Source: an uncultured Prevotella sp. (GTDB lineage: Bacteria > Bacteroidota > Bacteroidia > Bacteroidales > Bacteroidaceae). Taken from it: 34,199 nt of DNA. Below the pieces are notes generated by a model that searched no databases, was not told the origin of the DNA, and was given only the letters and a program-made list of their open reading frames with translations. Positions 7,466-15,218 of the stretch are shown one piece after another (within the stretch, counting starts at the first letter, position 1; each line of letters begins with the position of its first letter). The translations under genes and the position numbers were made by a program. The stretch spans positions 1-34,199 of the forward strand of contig CAMVQS010000027.1 of the NCBI GenBank assembly GCA_947169685.1, written 5' to 3'.

Positions 7466-7493
7466 CAAAGGTAATGCTAAAAATCGATTTAGC
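7466..7493 (-). promoter_or_regulatory. Second minus-strand promoter-like site with palindrome in the spacer
   Basis: TACCTTTG (7473-7466, minus) matches the -7 consensus but lies 230 bp from the hydrolase start. Its spacer contains the inverted repeat GCTAAA-aatcga-TTTAGC (7476-7493), which could be an operator. No good -33 TTTG was found, so its use is uncertain. Confidence 0.35.
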
Positions 7494-7609
7494 GAAAAGA
7501 AAACTTGTTTTTATTACTCAAGGGTAAAACCCAAGTAGCTTCCGCTGTGTAATTCTAAACCTTTCGCATGTTTTTTCGTCAAAAGAGAAAACAAAGACTA
7601 AAAGACTGC

Positions 7610-10600
7610 ATGCAGAATCTACGAAACGGACTATTATTCTTTTTTTGTTGTATCGCTGTTCTACAGGTTTCGGGCCAGACAACAGCGCTGACAGGACGCG
7701 TGACTGACGAGGAGACCAACGAGGCGCTGCTAAGGGCCACCGTACAACTGTACCGTCTGGGCAGGGACACGACATTCGTCGGAGGAACCTACTCGGATGC
7801 ACAGGGCGCCTTCTCGCTGAAGACTAACAGGACGGCGGGACAGTACCTGCTGCGCATCTCGTACCTGGGCTATCAGACAAAAGAGCAGCGTGTGACGGTA
7901 ACGACTGGCCACACCCAAGCACTGGGTACGATAGCGCTGAAGCCCGATGCCACACAGCTGGACGAGGCGGTGGTGACGGCCAACCTGCCCAAGATGGTCA
8001 TCAAGGACGATACGGTGGTGTATAATGCTGACGCCTTCCGTGTGCCCGAGGGGTCGGTCATCGAGGCACTGGTGGAGGCTCTGCCTGGTGCGAAGATTAA
8101 CGATGACGGCAAGATCAGCATCAACGGCAGGGACGTAAAACGTTTCAGGATGGACGGTCGTGACTTCATGACGGGCAACAACGATGCGGTGATGAAGAAC
8201 CTGCCTTCGTATGTGGTGGAGCAGGTAAAGGCCTACGACGAGAAGAGCGACCTGAGCCGCCTGACAGGTATCGACGACGGCAACGACGACTTCGTACTGG
8301 AGTTTGTCACCAGGCGAAGTGTCAGAAAGGGTCTGCAGGCCAATCCCGATGTGGGCATTGGTACGGACGGGCGCTACGGCATTCGTCTGACGGCGATGAA
8401 GCCCTTTGGTGATGTGCGCTATACGTTTATGGGCAATGCCAACAATGTGAACGACCGTAACTTCAGCGGACGCGGCGGACGTGGTCGTGGCAACGGACAG
8501 GGGCAGCGCAACACGAAGACCGGTGCCCTGGACATCAGCTACGAGAGACAGGACAAGCTGAAGTTGAACGGGCGCGTGACGTGGAATCATGACGATACCG
8601 ACAACTGGAGCCGGAGGAGTTCGGAGAGTTTCGTCAGCACCAGTGGCGGTGCCTTCTCGAACAGCATCAATCAGAGCTACCAGCGCAACAACAACTGGAG
8701 GGCGAACATGAACCTGCAATGGACCATCAATCCGAAGACTACCCTATCGTTCCGGCCTGACATCAGCTTCTCGACGAACGACAACAGGAGCTTTTCCACT
8801 TCGGCATCGTTCAATGCCAACCCCTACGACTACGTTATCGACCCACTGGGCGAGGAAGGCCTAAGGACGATGCAAGGCATGGGGCTGGTCGTCAATAGCC
8901 GCCTGAACAAAACGCTGGGCTATAGCGAAAACAAGAATATCAACACGCAACTGCAGCTGTATCGACGACTGGCCAACAACGGACGCAACGTGGCCCTGAC
9001 CGCCAACTTCAGCTATCGCGACGGTAACAGTCAGAACGCCAGCCTCTCGGCCGTACACTTGTATCAGCAGAAAGACCGTCTGGGCGAGGACTCCACGTAT
9101 CAGACCAACCGCTATACCATGTCGGACAACGACAACCTGAGCTATTCGCTGGGCATTACCTATACGGAGCCGCTGCTAAGCCTCTCCCCTAACCCCTCTC
9201 CCACTAGAGAGGGGGACTTCAGAGGAGATGGTATTTTTTCCCCTCCATCACAGGGAGGGATTAGAGGAGGGTCTCGTGGCTCCCGTGGCCGCGGATTCGG
9301 ACAACCAGGTCTTTTCCTACAATTGAGCTACCGTTACGGCTACAACCACCAGAAGAGCGACCCGCTGACCTACGACTTCCCCGACTACAGTAGTGAAGCC
9401 TTTGCGGAGGTCTTGCAGGACTACCGCGACTGGACTGCACTCTTCGGCTATCTGGACAACCCCTACGAGAGTTACCTCAGCACCCGTCTGAGCCGCTATT
9501 CCGAACGTACGGAGTATAGCCACACGGCCGAAGTACAGTTGCGCTACGTTCGCGACAAGATCAACATGAATGTCGGTGTGTCGGTACTGCCCCAGCGCTC
9601 GCATTTCATTCAGGAGTATCTGGGCTATCCTGTTGACACCGTTCGTACAGTAACCAACATATCGCCTACCCTCAACCTGCGCTATCGCTTCAATCAGCAG
9701 ACCAACCTGCAGGTGCAGTTCCGAGGACAGACGCAACAGCCCAGTATCACGCAGCTGCTTGAAATATACGACGACACCAATCCGCTGAACATCACAACGG
9801 GTAATCCTGGACTGGAGCCCGCCTTCAATTCTAACCTTACCGCCAACTTCCAGATGATGCGTCAGCCCACCATCGTCACCGACAGCCTCGGATTTCAGGT
9901 TCCCAAGAACCAGCGGAACTGGAGTTTCAATGCCAATGCCCGATGGCAGGTTACCACCAACAGCATCGGCAATGTCGTGACTTATAACGAGACGACGGGT
10001 GGACGCATCACGCGACCTGAGAACATCAACGGCAACTGGAGCACTAATTTCGGCATGAGTGCAACCGTGGGGCTTGACACGCTGAACCGATGGGACATCA
10101 CAGGCTCCGTCGATGCCAGCTACGACCATCGTGTGGGCTATGTCAACCTGAATCGTACAGCCCAGTCTGACCGTAACGTGACGCACAGCTACAGCGTGAA
10201 CCCCGCTGTGTCGCTCAGCTTCCGAAACAACTGGCTCAGCGTCTCGCTGAACGGGCGCACATCGTTTGCCCGTACCGAGAACCGCCTGCAGGCCTCGAAC
10301 AACCTGACGACGTGGAACTTCTCGTGTGGCGGCAATACCAAGATCACATTCCCGTGGGGCTCCAACCTCTCTACCGATTTCCACATTTTCAGCAAGCGCG
10401 GCTATGCCGACGAGACGCTGAACACCAACGAACTGCTGTGGAACGCCCAACTGTCGCACAGCTTCCTGCGCAGCAAGGCGCTCACCGTCATGCTGCAGTG
10501 GTACGACATCCTGCGCCAGCAGACCACTTTCTCGCGTACCGTCAATGCCAATGGCTGGCGCGACCAGGAGGTGAACGCCATCACGTCGTATGCCATGCTA

Positions 10601-10726
10601 CACGTCAGCTACCGGCTGAACCTGTTCGGTGCAGGCAATGATGGCGGACGCGGTGATGGACGCGGCAGACGTAACAGATGGGGCGACGAACCACGTGGTT
10701 TCGGTGGTCGCCGCCCTGCATTATAG
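7610..10726 (+). CDS. TonB-receptor-like outer-membrane beta-barrel protein
   Basis: I take the ATG at 7610 (1038 aa) rather than 7568, because it puts the hydrophobic signal peptide (NGLLFFFCCIAVLQVSG then Q) right after a short basic start. A carboxypeptidase-regulatory-like domain follows (about residues 26-110, LTGRVTDEETNEALLRATV), then a plug-like region (VVYNADAFRVPEG, INDDGKISINGRDVKRF) and a long barrel rich in alternating Tyr/Asn/Arg strands. This is the outer-membrane beta-barrel family related to TonB receptors and common in Bacteroidota; the ligand is unknown and no SusD partner is adjacent. Two features are odd: an in-frame palindromic repeat encoding about 30 residues (9183-9270) and an Arg/Gly-rich C-terminal tail (GGRGDGRGRRNR) in place of a typical terminal barrel strand ending in Phe. 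Confidence 0.82.
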   Translation: MQNLRNGLLFFFCCIAVLQVSGQTTALTGRVTDEETNEALLRATVQLYRLGRDTTFVGGTYSDAQGAFSLKTNRTAGQYLLRISYLGYQTKEQRVTVTTGHTQALGTIALKPDATQLDEAVVTANLPKMVIKDDTVVYNADAFRVPEGSVIEALVEALPGAKINDDGKISINGRDVKRFRMDGRDFMTGNNDAVMKNLPSYVVEQVKAYDEKSDLSRLTGIDDGNDDFVLEFVTRRSVRKGLQANPDVGIGTDGRYGIRLTAMKPFGDVRYTFMGNANNVNDRNFSGRGGRGRGNGQGQRNTKTGALDISYERQDKLKLNGRVTWNHDDTDNWSRRSSESFVSTSGGAFSNSINQSYQRNNNWRANMNLQWTINPKTTLSFRPDISFSTNDNRSFSTSASFNANPYDYVIDPLGEEGLRTMQGMGLVVNSRLNKTLGYSENKNINTQLQLYRRLANNGRNVALTANFSYRDGNSQNASLSAVHLYQQKDRLGEDSTYQTNRYTMSDNDNLSYSLGITYTEPLLSLSPNPSPTREGDFRGDGIFSPPSQGGIRGGSRGSRGRGFGQPGLFLQLSYRYGYNHQKSDPLTYDFPDYSSEAFAEVLQDYRDWTALFGYLDNPYESYLSTRLSRYSERTEYSHTAEVQLRYVRDKINMNVGVSVLPQRSHFIQEYLGYPVDTVRTVTNISPTLNLRYRFNQQTNLQVQFRGQTQQPSITQLLEIYDDTNPLNITTGNPGLEPAFNSNLTANFQMMRQPTIVTDSLGFQVPKNQRNWSFNANARWQVTTNSIGNVVTYNETTGGRITRPENINGNWSTNFGMSATVGLDTLNRWDITGSVDASYDHRVGYVNLNRTAQSDRNVTHSYSVNPAVSLSFRNNWLSVSLNGRTSFARTENRLQASNNLTTWNFSCGGNTKITFPWGSNLSTDFHIFSKRGYADETLNTNELLWNAQLSHSFLRSKALTVMLQWYDILRQQTTFSRTVNANGWRDQEVNAITSYAMLHVSYRLNLFGAGNDGGRGDGRGRRNRWGDEPRGFGGRRPAL
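9183..9270 (+). repeat. In-frame palindromic repeat element inside the barrel gene
   Basis: The stretch contains two hairpins, CCCCTCTC (9193-9200) with GAGAGGGG (9207-9214) and CCCTCC (9241-9246) with GGAGGG (9254-9259). It encodes LSPNPSPTREGDFRGDG followed by IFSPPSQGGIRGG. NPSPTREG-type peptides are familiar translations of an interspersed intergenic repeat seen in many genomes. Here the element lies between two barrel strands (SLGITYTEPL and LFLQLSYRYGYN), so it should form a loop. Its composition (C/T then A/G runs) is unlike the flanking code. Confidence 0.75.
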
Positions 10727-10747
10727 GAATATAATTTCAGTACGATA

Positions 10748-12310
10748 TCAGAAGGTATAGCCAAGGGTAAGGAGCAACTGGTGGCGGTTGTTCTTCACCT
10801 TCACCATGTTGGCAATGTTATCGTCAGCGGAAGTGGTCTTATCCCAGTAGTTCATGAAGGGATGGAACTCACCACTGGTGGTGCTGTACTGGTAGGCTGC
10901 AGAGATGCTGAACTGGTCGATATTCAGGCCTACGCCTGCCGTGAGGCGGTTGGTGGCTCCCCAGTTGGTGTAGTCGGTCGCCGAGCTATAGTAAGAGCCT
11001 TCGCTGTCGAGCGTACCGTCCTTAAAGCCGTCGGTATCGTACATGGGCGATACGTAGTTGTAGCCAACGCGCAGTGCCAGTTCCGGTATGGGTTTGAACT
11101 CTGCACCAAGCTTCAGGGTGGATACGCCCTTCAGGGTTTCCTTGGTGTGGCGGTTCATCACATTGTCGCTCTCCGAGTCGTCAGTATAGCTGTCATACCA
11201 GTAGTTGTAATAGCTGCCCGTGATGTAGCGTGTATCTGTTGCTCCATAGTCAGCATACTCGTAGCTGGCGCCCAGGGCGACCTGTGAACCAATGGTATGT
11301 CCGAGGCTGATGCCGAACTTCCAGGGGGTGTAGAGCTTGAAGTCATACGCCTCGTTGGTGCTCACGCGATAGGTACCGTCAGAGACTACCGTATAGTTAT
11401 CGGTGGTCAGCTTATAGAAGGTCGGCGTGGAAACGGAGAGTCCAACGCGGAAGGGTGAATACTCTACGGGGCGGAAGATGATACCAGCCTTCACGTCATA
11501 GCCCTGACCCGTTATCTGTCGGTCATCAGAAACCGTCATCGTGTAGGGATCGGTACCCTGGAGCAGATTCTCGGTGTATTCGCCGTAGTGCTTGTAGTGC
11601 ACGTCATGTACACCGACTGTCAGTCCCAGATAGACGCGGTTGTTGATGTTACCGCTGATGTTGAAGTCGTACTCGCCAATATAGCCCGTGTGGGAACGGT
11701 CGAGCGTATAGCTGGTGGCGTTATCGTAGAACCAGGTGTTTTGCGTAGGGTCGTAGTTGAGCCCATTGGCATAGACAGCGTCCAGCTGACTGCACGACAG
11801 GTAAGGATTGTCGAAATCGGGTATTCCGCCAGAACCGACACGATAGAGCAGCCCAGCCTTTGCCTTGGCGTAGGTCAGCTTGTTCTGCGAGGCATTGCTA
11901 AGCCCATCGGCAGCAGAAAGAATGAAGTCGAAGTTACGGCTCTTGTGGTAGTTGAAGCCGATATTGATGAACGACTGTTTTCTTTCACTGTTATCTACAC
12001 TGATGACGATACCAGCCTGGTCGAACGACATATTGGTCTTGTCGGCACCCAGTACGGTAGGAACATTCTCCTGTGACACGAGGCCGAAGGAAGCGCTGAC
12101 ATGGTTATGACGGAAGAGTCCGATACCGGCAGGATTGGTACTCATGGTAGAGATGTCTGCACCCAGTGCGTCCATGGCTCCGCCCATGCCCACATAACGT
12201 GCCGTACCGTTCAGGTCTTCGGTTGCTATCTTGGCATTCTCGTATGTTTCCTGTGCTGCAGCGGGCATTACTAATGCCACACAAAATACTGCAAATATGA
12301 GTTTCTTCAT
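10748..12310 (-). CDS. OmpP1/FadL-family outer-membrane transport protein
   Basis: The 520-aa protein has a signal peptide (MKKLIFAVFCVALVMPAAA then QE). An OmpP1/FadL-like start follows, including RYVGMGGAMDALGADIS and STNPAGIGLF, which in the family forms the N-terminal hatch, and then many amphipathic strands and a C-terminal LLLTLGYTF ending in Phe, typical for barrel insertion. FadL relatives carry hydrophobic compounds across the outer membrane; the substrate here is unknown. It lies 39 bp downstream of the aromatic-rich protein gene and probably shares its transcript. It converges with the TonB-receptor-like gene, with 21 bp between stops. Confidence 0.82.
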   Translation of the reverse strand: MKKLIFAVFCVALVMPAAAQETYENAKIATEDLNGTARYVGMGGAMDALGADISTMSTNPAGIGLFRHNHVSASFGLVSQENVPTVLGADKTNMSFDQAGIVISVDNSERKQSFINIGFNYHKSRNFDFILSAADGLSNASQNKLTYAKAKAGLLYRVGSGGIPDFDNPYLSCSQLDAVYANGLNYDPTQNTWFYDNATSYTLDRSHTGYIGEYDFNISGNINNRVYLGLTVGVHDVHYKHYGEYTENLLQGTDPYTMTVSDDRQITGQGYDVKAGIIFRPVEYSPFRVGLSVSTPTFYKLTTDNYTVVSDGTYRVSTNEAYDFKLYTPWKFGISLGHTIGSQVALGASYEYADYGATDTRYITGSYYNYWYDSYTDDSESDNVMNRHTKETLKGVSTLKLGAEFKPIPELALRVGYNYVSPMYDTDGFKDGTLDSEGSYYSSATDYTNWGATNRLTAGVGLNIDQFSISAAYQYSTTSGEFHPFMNYWDKTTSADDNIANMVKVKNNRHQLLLTLGYTF

Positions 12311-12349
12311 CTTTGTACGGTTTTTCGTTAATAATAATGTGTATAGAAC

Positions 12350-13303
12350 TTAATGACGGCCGAAGTGTCCTCCACCTCCTCCACCGCCGCTACGGGTACC
12401 ACCGCCGACAGAACCGCCTCCAGTACGCGCACCACCGAAGTTGCCGTAGCTGTTGGTCGTAGTGGTCGTAGTGTTGTTACGCGGCGTATAGGAATCGTTA
12501 CGCGGTGTATAGGTATTAGTACGCGTGGTGTTGGTGCGTGTTCCTCCTACACGTGAACCTCCGAACGTCCCTGTGCCGTAAGTGACAGACCCGCGATTAC
12601 GCGTGCCACGAGGAGCAACGCTGTAGGTTCCGTTACCGAAGTTACGAACACCAGAGGTGATGCTGCCTGCTCCACGACGAGCAACGGTTCCGTGGTTGCG
12701 TGTTCCGATTGGACGTGAACTGGACACAAAGATGTGGCCAGGTCCGTACCATCCACCGTACCATCCGCCGTACCAGGCATTACGCCAGCCATAGTAGCCG
12801 TAATAGTTGCCATACCAAGGTGAGTACCAACCACCATAGTAATAGGGATCGTACCAAGGGTCATACCAGCTATAATAACTGTTATACCAAGGATAGTTAT
12901 ACCAACCGTAATACCAGGGTGAATGCCAGGAGTTACGTCCTGCATAGTATCCAGCCCAGTATTCTGAGCTGGGCTCGTAACCATCAAAGCGATTCATCCT
13001 ACGAGTATAGCGATAATCGTCGGGTTCGCTAAGATAGACGCTATCTGGATAGACTCCGACAATGGCGTCGAAATCAATCGAGTCGTTGGCCAGTGAGTCC
13101 AGCACCACATAAGAACTTCTGAGACGATTATAGTCGTCAATGCTGCGCGTGGAACCTATATAATAGGTATCACGAGGCATTCCGTACTCGCGTGCCGTCT
13201 GCTCTTCCAACTCACGAGTGGGAACGAAATAGGTATCGTCCTGAGCGAAGAGTCCCAGCGGCCAACCAACTGCAATGACTGATAAAAGAATTAATTTTTT
13301 CAT
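12350..13303 (-). CDS. Exported Tyr/Trp- and Gly-rich low-complexity protein
   Basis: The 317-aa product has a signal peptide (MKKLILLSVIAVGWPLGLFA then Q). Three regions follow: an ordinary acidic segment (about 22-115); a block of about 75 residues made almost entirely of Y, W, G, S, N and P (units such as YYGWYNYPWYNSYYSWYDPW, about 130-190); and a basic Gly/Thr/Arg-rich tail ending in a Gly run and HFGRH. Similar proteins occur in Bacteroides and Prevotella but have no function I know. The aromatic block resembles adhesive or phase-separating low-complexity sequences. It is probably the first gene of a unit with the FadL-like gene. Confidence 0.75.
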   Translation of the reverse strand: MKKLILLSVIAVGWPLGLFAQDDTYFVPTRELEEQTAREYGMPRDTYYIGSTRSIDDYNRLRSSYVVLDSLANDSIDFDAIVGVYPDSVYLSEPDDYRYTRRMNRFDGYEPSSEYWAGYYAGRNSWHSPWYYGWYNYPWYNSYYSWYDPWYDPYYYGGWYSPWYGNYYGYYGWRNAWYGGWYGGWYGPGHIFVSSSRPIGTRNHGTVARRGAGSITSGVRNFGNGTYSVAPRGTRNRGSVTYGTGTFGGSRVGGTRTNTTRTNTYTPRNDSYTPRNNTTTTTTNSYGNFGGARTGGGSVGGGTRSGGGGGGGHFGRH

Positions 13304-13333
13304 AATCGTTCGTATATATATGATTTGACGCTA

Positions 13334-13341
13334 CAAAATTA
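13334..13341 (-). promoter_or_regulatory. Candidate -7 element TAATTTTG for the aromatic-rich protein gene
   Basis: TAATTTTG on the minus strand matches TAnnTTTG and lies 30 bp before the start codon. A second identical TAATTTTG occurs at 13364-13357, 23 bp further upstream. No clear -33 element was found for either. Confidence 0.45.
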
Positions 13342-13407
13342 TATATTAATTTGATGCAAAATTAAGGAAAAACCCTAAAACGCGGTAGGTTTTTCCCTAT
13401 TTTTTTT

Positions 13408-13415
13408 TACTTTTG
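13408..13415 (+). promoter_or_regulatory. prmA promoter, -7 element TACTTTTG
   Basis: TACTTTTG matches TAnnTTTG on the plus strand and ends 20 bp before the ATG at 13436. It overlaps an upstream in-frame GTG at 13415, which therefore cannot be the start of a transcript made from here. A -33 TTTG is not clear. Confidence 0.6.
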
Positions 13416-13435
13416 TGGTCAAATTAACATTTACG

Positions 13436-14308
13436 ATGAAATACTTTGAGGTAGATTTCTGCATCACATGCCCTGAAGAAAGCATGATGCAAGACGCACG
13501 CGACCTGTTGGCTGCAATGGCCGGAGACGCTGGTTTTGAGACATTTGAAGAGACCGTGACGGGACTGAAAGGCTACGTTCAGCAGTCGCTGTTCGAACGT
13601 TCCCTACTTGACGAAATGCTCAGGGAGTTTCCTTTTGAGGACGCAACCATCAGCTACGAGGTAAGCGAGGCTGACAATCAGGACTGGAACGCAGCATGGG
13701 AGGCGGAAGGATTTGAACCTATCGTTGTAGAAAACGGACGCCTGATAGTACACGACGGACGCCACCTGCCCGAGACGCCTGCGGAAATCTCTATTGAGAT
13801 AGACGCAAAGCTGGCCTTCGGCACAGGCAACCACGAAACGACACGAATGATGCTCGCTGCCCTACTCGACCTTGGTACGCCTCGAAACGTGCTGGACTGC
13901 GGCACAGGCACAGGCATTCTGGCTATTGCAGCGCTGAAGCTGGGGGCAAAGAAAGCCATAGCCTATGACATTGACGAGTGGAGCGCAGACAATGCCCGTC
14001 ATAATGCTGTCATCAACCGGGTGGATGAACGTTTTACCTCGCTGTTAGGCGATGCCAGCATATTGGATACACTTGATGAAACATTCGACCTGGTGATGGC
14101 CAACATCAACCGAAATATCCTGCTGAACGATCTACCTCGCTTTGTTCAGAAAATGCACGAGGGCAGTACGCTGTTGTTGAGCGGTTTCTACGAAGAAGAC
14201 TGTAAGATGCTGGTAGAAAAATGTGAAAGCTTAGGACTGAGCCAGACAAACTCACGCCAGGAAAACGGTTGGGCTTGCCTGCAGTTTAGTCTTCTTCCTG
14301 CTTCTTGA
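13436..14308 (+). CDS. prmA: Ribosomal protein L11 methyltransferase
   Basis: The 290-aa protein, started at ATG 13436 because the GTG at 13415 lies in the promoter, has an N-terminal substrate-binding domain (MKYFEVDFCITC to about residue 90). A SAM-dependent methyltransferase domain follows with motif I LDCGTGTGILAIAALKLGA (about 151-169), acidic motif II AYDIDEWS, and VMANINRNILL as motif IV. PrmA methylates ribosomal protein L11. Typical features such as FGTGNHETTR are present. It is alone on its strand and overlaps the GH25 gene tail-to-tail by 23 bp. Confidence 0.92.
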   Translation: MKYFEVDFCITCPEESMMQDARDLLAAMAGDAGFETFEETVTGLKGYVQQSLFERSLLDEMLREFPFEDATISYEVSEADNQDWNAAWEAEGFEPIVVENGRLIVHDGRHLPETPAEISIEIDAKLAFGTGNHETTRMMLAALLDLGTPRNVLDCGTGTGILAIAALKLGAKKAIAYDIDEWSADNARHNAVINRVDERFTSLLGDASILDTLDETFDLVMANINRNILLNDLPRFVQKMHEGSTLLLSGFYEEDCKMLVEKCESLGLSQTNSRQENGWACLQFSLLPAS

Positions 14309-15155
14309 TGCAAAGCTCATACAGATCAGATAAGGAACCGTTGAAGATATCCAAATCAACATAGCCGCTGATGCCCGGCATGCGGCCTGCATCCGTATAT
14401 TGCCAGAATTTCCAAGGACCGTCGTACTCTACCTGATCTACATAATAGTGGGCAATCCAATAGGGATACTGGTTGAAAACAGCATCACCCAGATACTGCG
14501 TCTTGAATTTATAATAGGTATAGACGATAGGCTTCACCCGATAATGTTTCTCAACGATGTTGAGCCACTTCAGCACGCTGTCACGGAACTGTATGTCGGT
14601 CATGTCTGCCGCCTTATGCTCCACATCGAGTACAGGAGGTAGGTCGCCGTCTTCTAACTTGACGTTACGGATAAAATAACGTGCCTGTTCCGTTGCTCCG
14701 CTCTTCGTACTCCAGAAGTGATAGGCTCCTCGCACAAACCCGAAATTACGCGCCTGACGGAAATTCTCACGGAAGTTCTCATCAACGATGGTGGTTCCTT
14801 CAGTAGCCTTCATCACGACGAAACGAATGGGACAATCCTTGATGCGAGCATGTTCAGCCAGCGTGTCCCACCTGATGTCTCCCTGATGGTGAGAGATATC
14901 AATACCATGAACCTCGTAGCCCTCAGGATAGCTGATGTCACCATAGAGCGCACGCCAACGGAAACCGTATGGACCCACAAAGAAATAATAGAAAAACCAG
15001 ATGTAACCAAGCGCAACCAGAGCACCTCCTATCCACAACGCCTTGCTGGGCATGCGACGCAAGAAACGAATCAGAAAATTAGGACGCTTGCGCTTTACAG
15101 GCGACGTAATCCGATGTTTAGGGCGTGTTGTCTGACGATGGGTTGTGTTGGGCAT
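14286..15155 (-). CDS. Membrane-anchored GH25 family lysozyme
   Basis: The 289-aa protein begins with a basic cytoplasmic tail of about 38 residues and one transmembrane helix (about 40-60), so the enzyme domain faces the periplasm. The GH25 fold follows: GIDISHHQGD with D86, FVVMKATEG, GAYHFW, the catalytic pair in VLDVE (D177, E179), WQYTDAG and DLDIFNG. GH25 enzymes cleave the N-acetylmuramyl-glucosaminyl bond of peptidoglycan. Both key acids are present, so it should be active. It follows pfp on the same strand after a 63-bp gap that holds a long hairpin. Confidence 0.88.
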   Translation of the reverse strand: MPNTTHRQTTRPKHRITSPVKRKRPNFLIRFLRRMPSKALWIGGALVALGYIWFFYYFFVGPYGFRWRALYGDISYPEGYEVHGIDISHHQGDIRWDTLAEHARIKDCPIRFVVMKATEGTTIVDENFRENFRQARNFGFVRGAYHFWSTKSGATEQARYFIRNVKLEDGDLPPVLDVEHKAADMTDIQFRDSVLKWLNIVEKHYRVKPIVYTYYKFKTQYLGDAVFNQYPYWIAHYYVDQVEYDGPWKFWQYTDAGRMPGISGYVDLDIFNGSLSDLYELCIKKQEED

Positions 15156-15170
15156 CTTTGCTTAAAGAGA

Positions 15171-15211
15171 GCAAATAGGAATCAGGGAGTTTGTCCCTGA
15201 TTCCCATTTGC
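15171..15211 (-). terminator. Long hairpin between pfp and the GH25 gene
   Basis: Arms 15171-15188 and 15194-15211 are 18 bases each with one mismatch, around a 5-base loop. It begins 8 bp after the pfp stop codon and ends 16 bp before the GH25 ATG. There is no strong T run after it on the minus strand (only TCTCTTT), so it may be a weak terminator, an attenuator or an mRNA-end stabiliser. Confidence 0.6.
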
Positions 15212-15218
15212 TTATAAT

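Larger units (their letters stand above)
7235..7567. other. Intergenic region between hydrolase and TonB-receptor-like gene
   Basis: This 333-bp gap holds two minus-strand -7 elements (7260-7267 and 7466-7473) and a near-perfect inverted repeat at 7476-7493. No convincing promoter for the plus-strand gene and no open reading frame of note was found. Confidence 0.5.

Noticed and set aside
7730..8719. 329-aa open frame on the minus strand opposite the TonB-receptor-like gene
   Set aside because: Composition is typical of an antisense frame in GC-richer code, and the plus-strand protein has a signal peptide and recognisable domains.
9183..9270. Insertion sequence or transposon in the barrel gene
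   Set aside because: It is too short, has no transposase and no target duplication that I can see; a small palindromic repeat is the better description.
9317..10459. 380-aa open frame on the minus strand opposite the barrel
   Set aside because: It is also a shadow; it has no start signals or motifs and lies fully inside the barrel-coding part.
13415..13435. GTG start for prmA seven codons upstream
   Set aside because: The GTG overlaps the TACTTTTG promoter element, so it would not be in the transcript; the ATG at 13436 matches the usual PrmA N-terminus.
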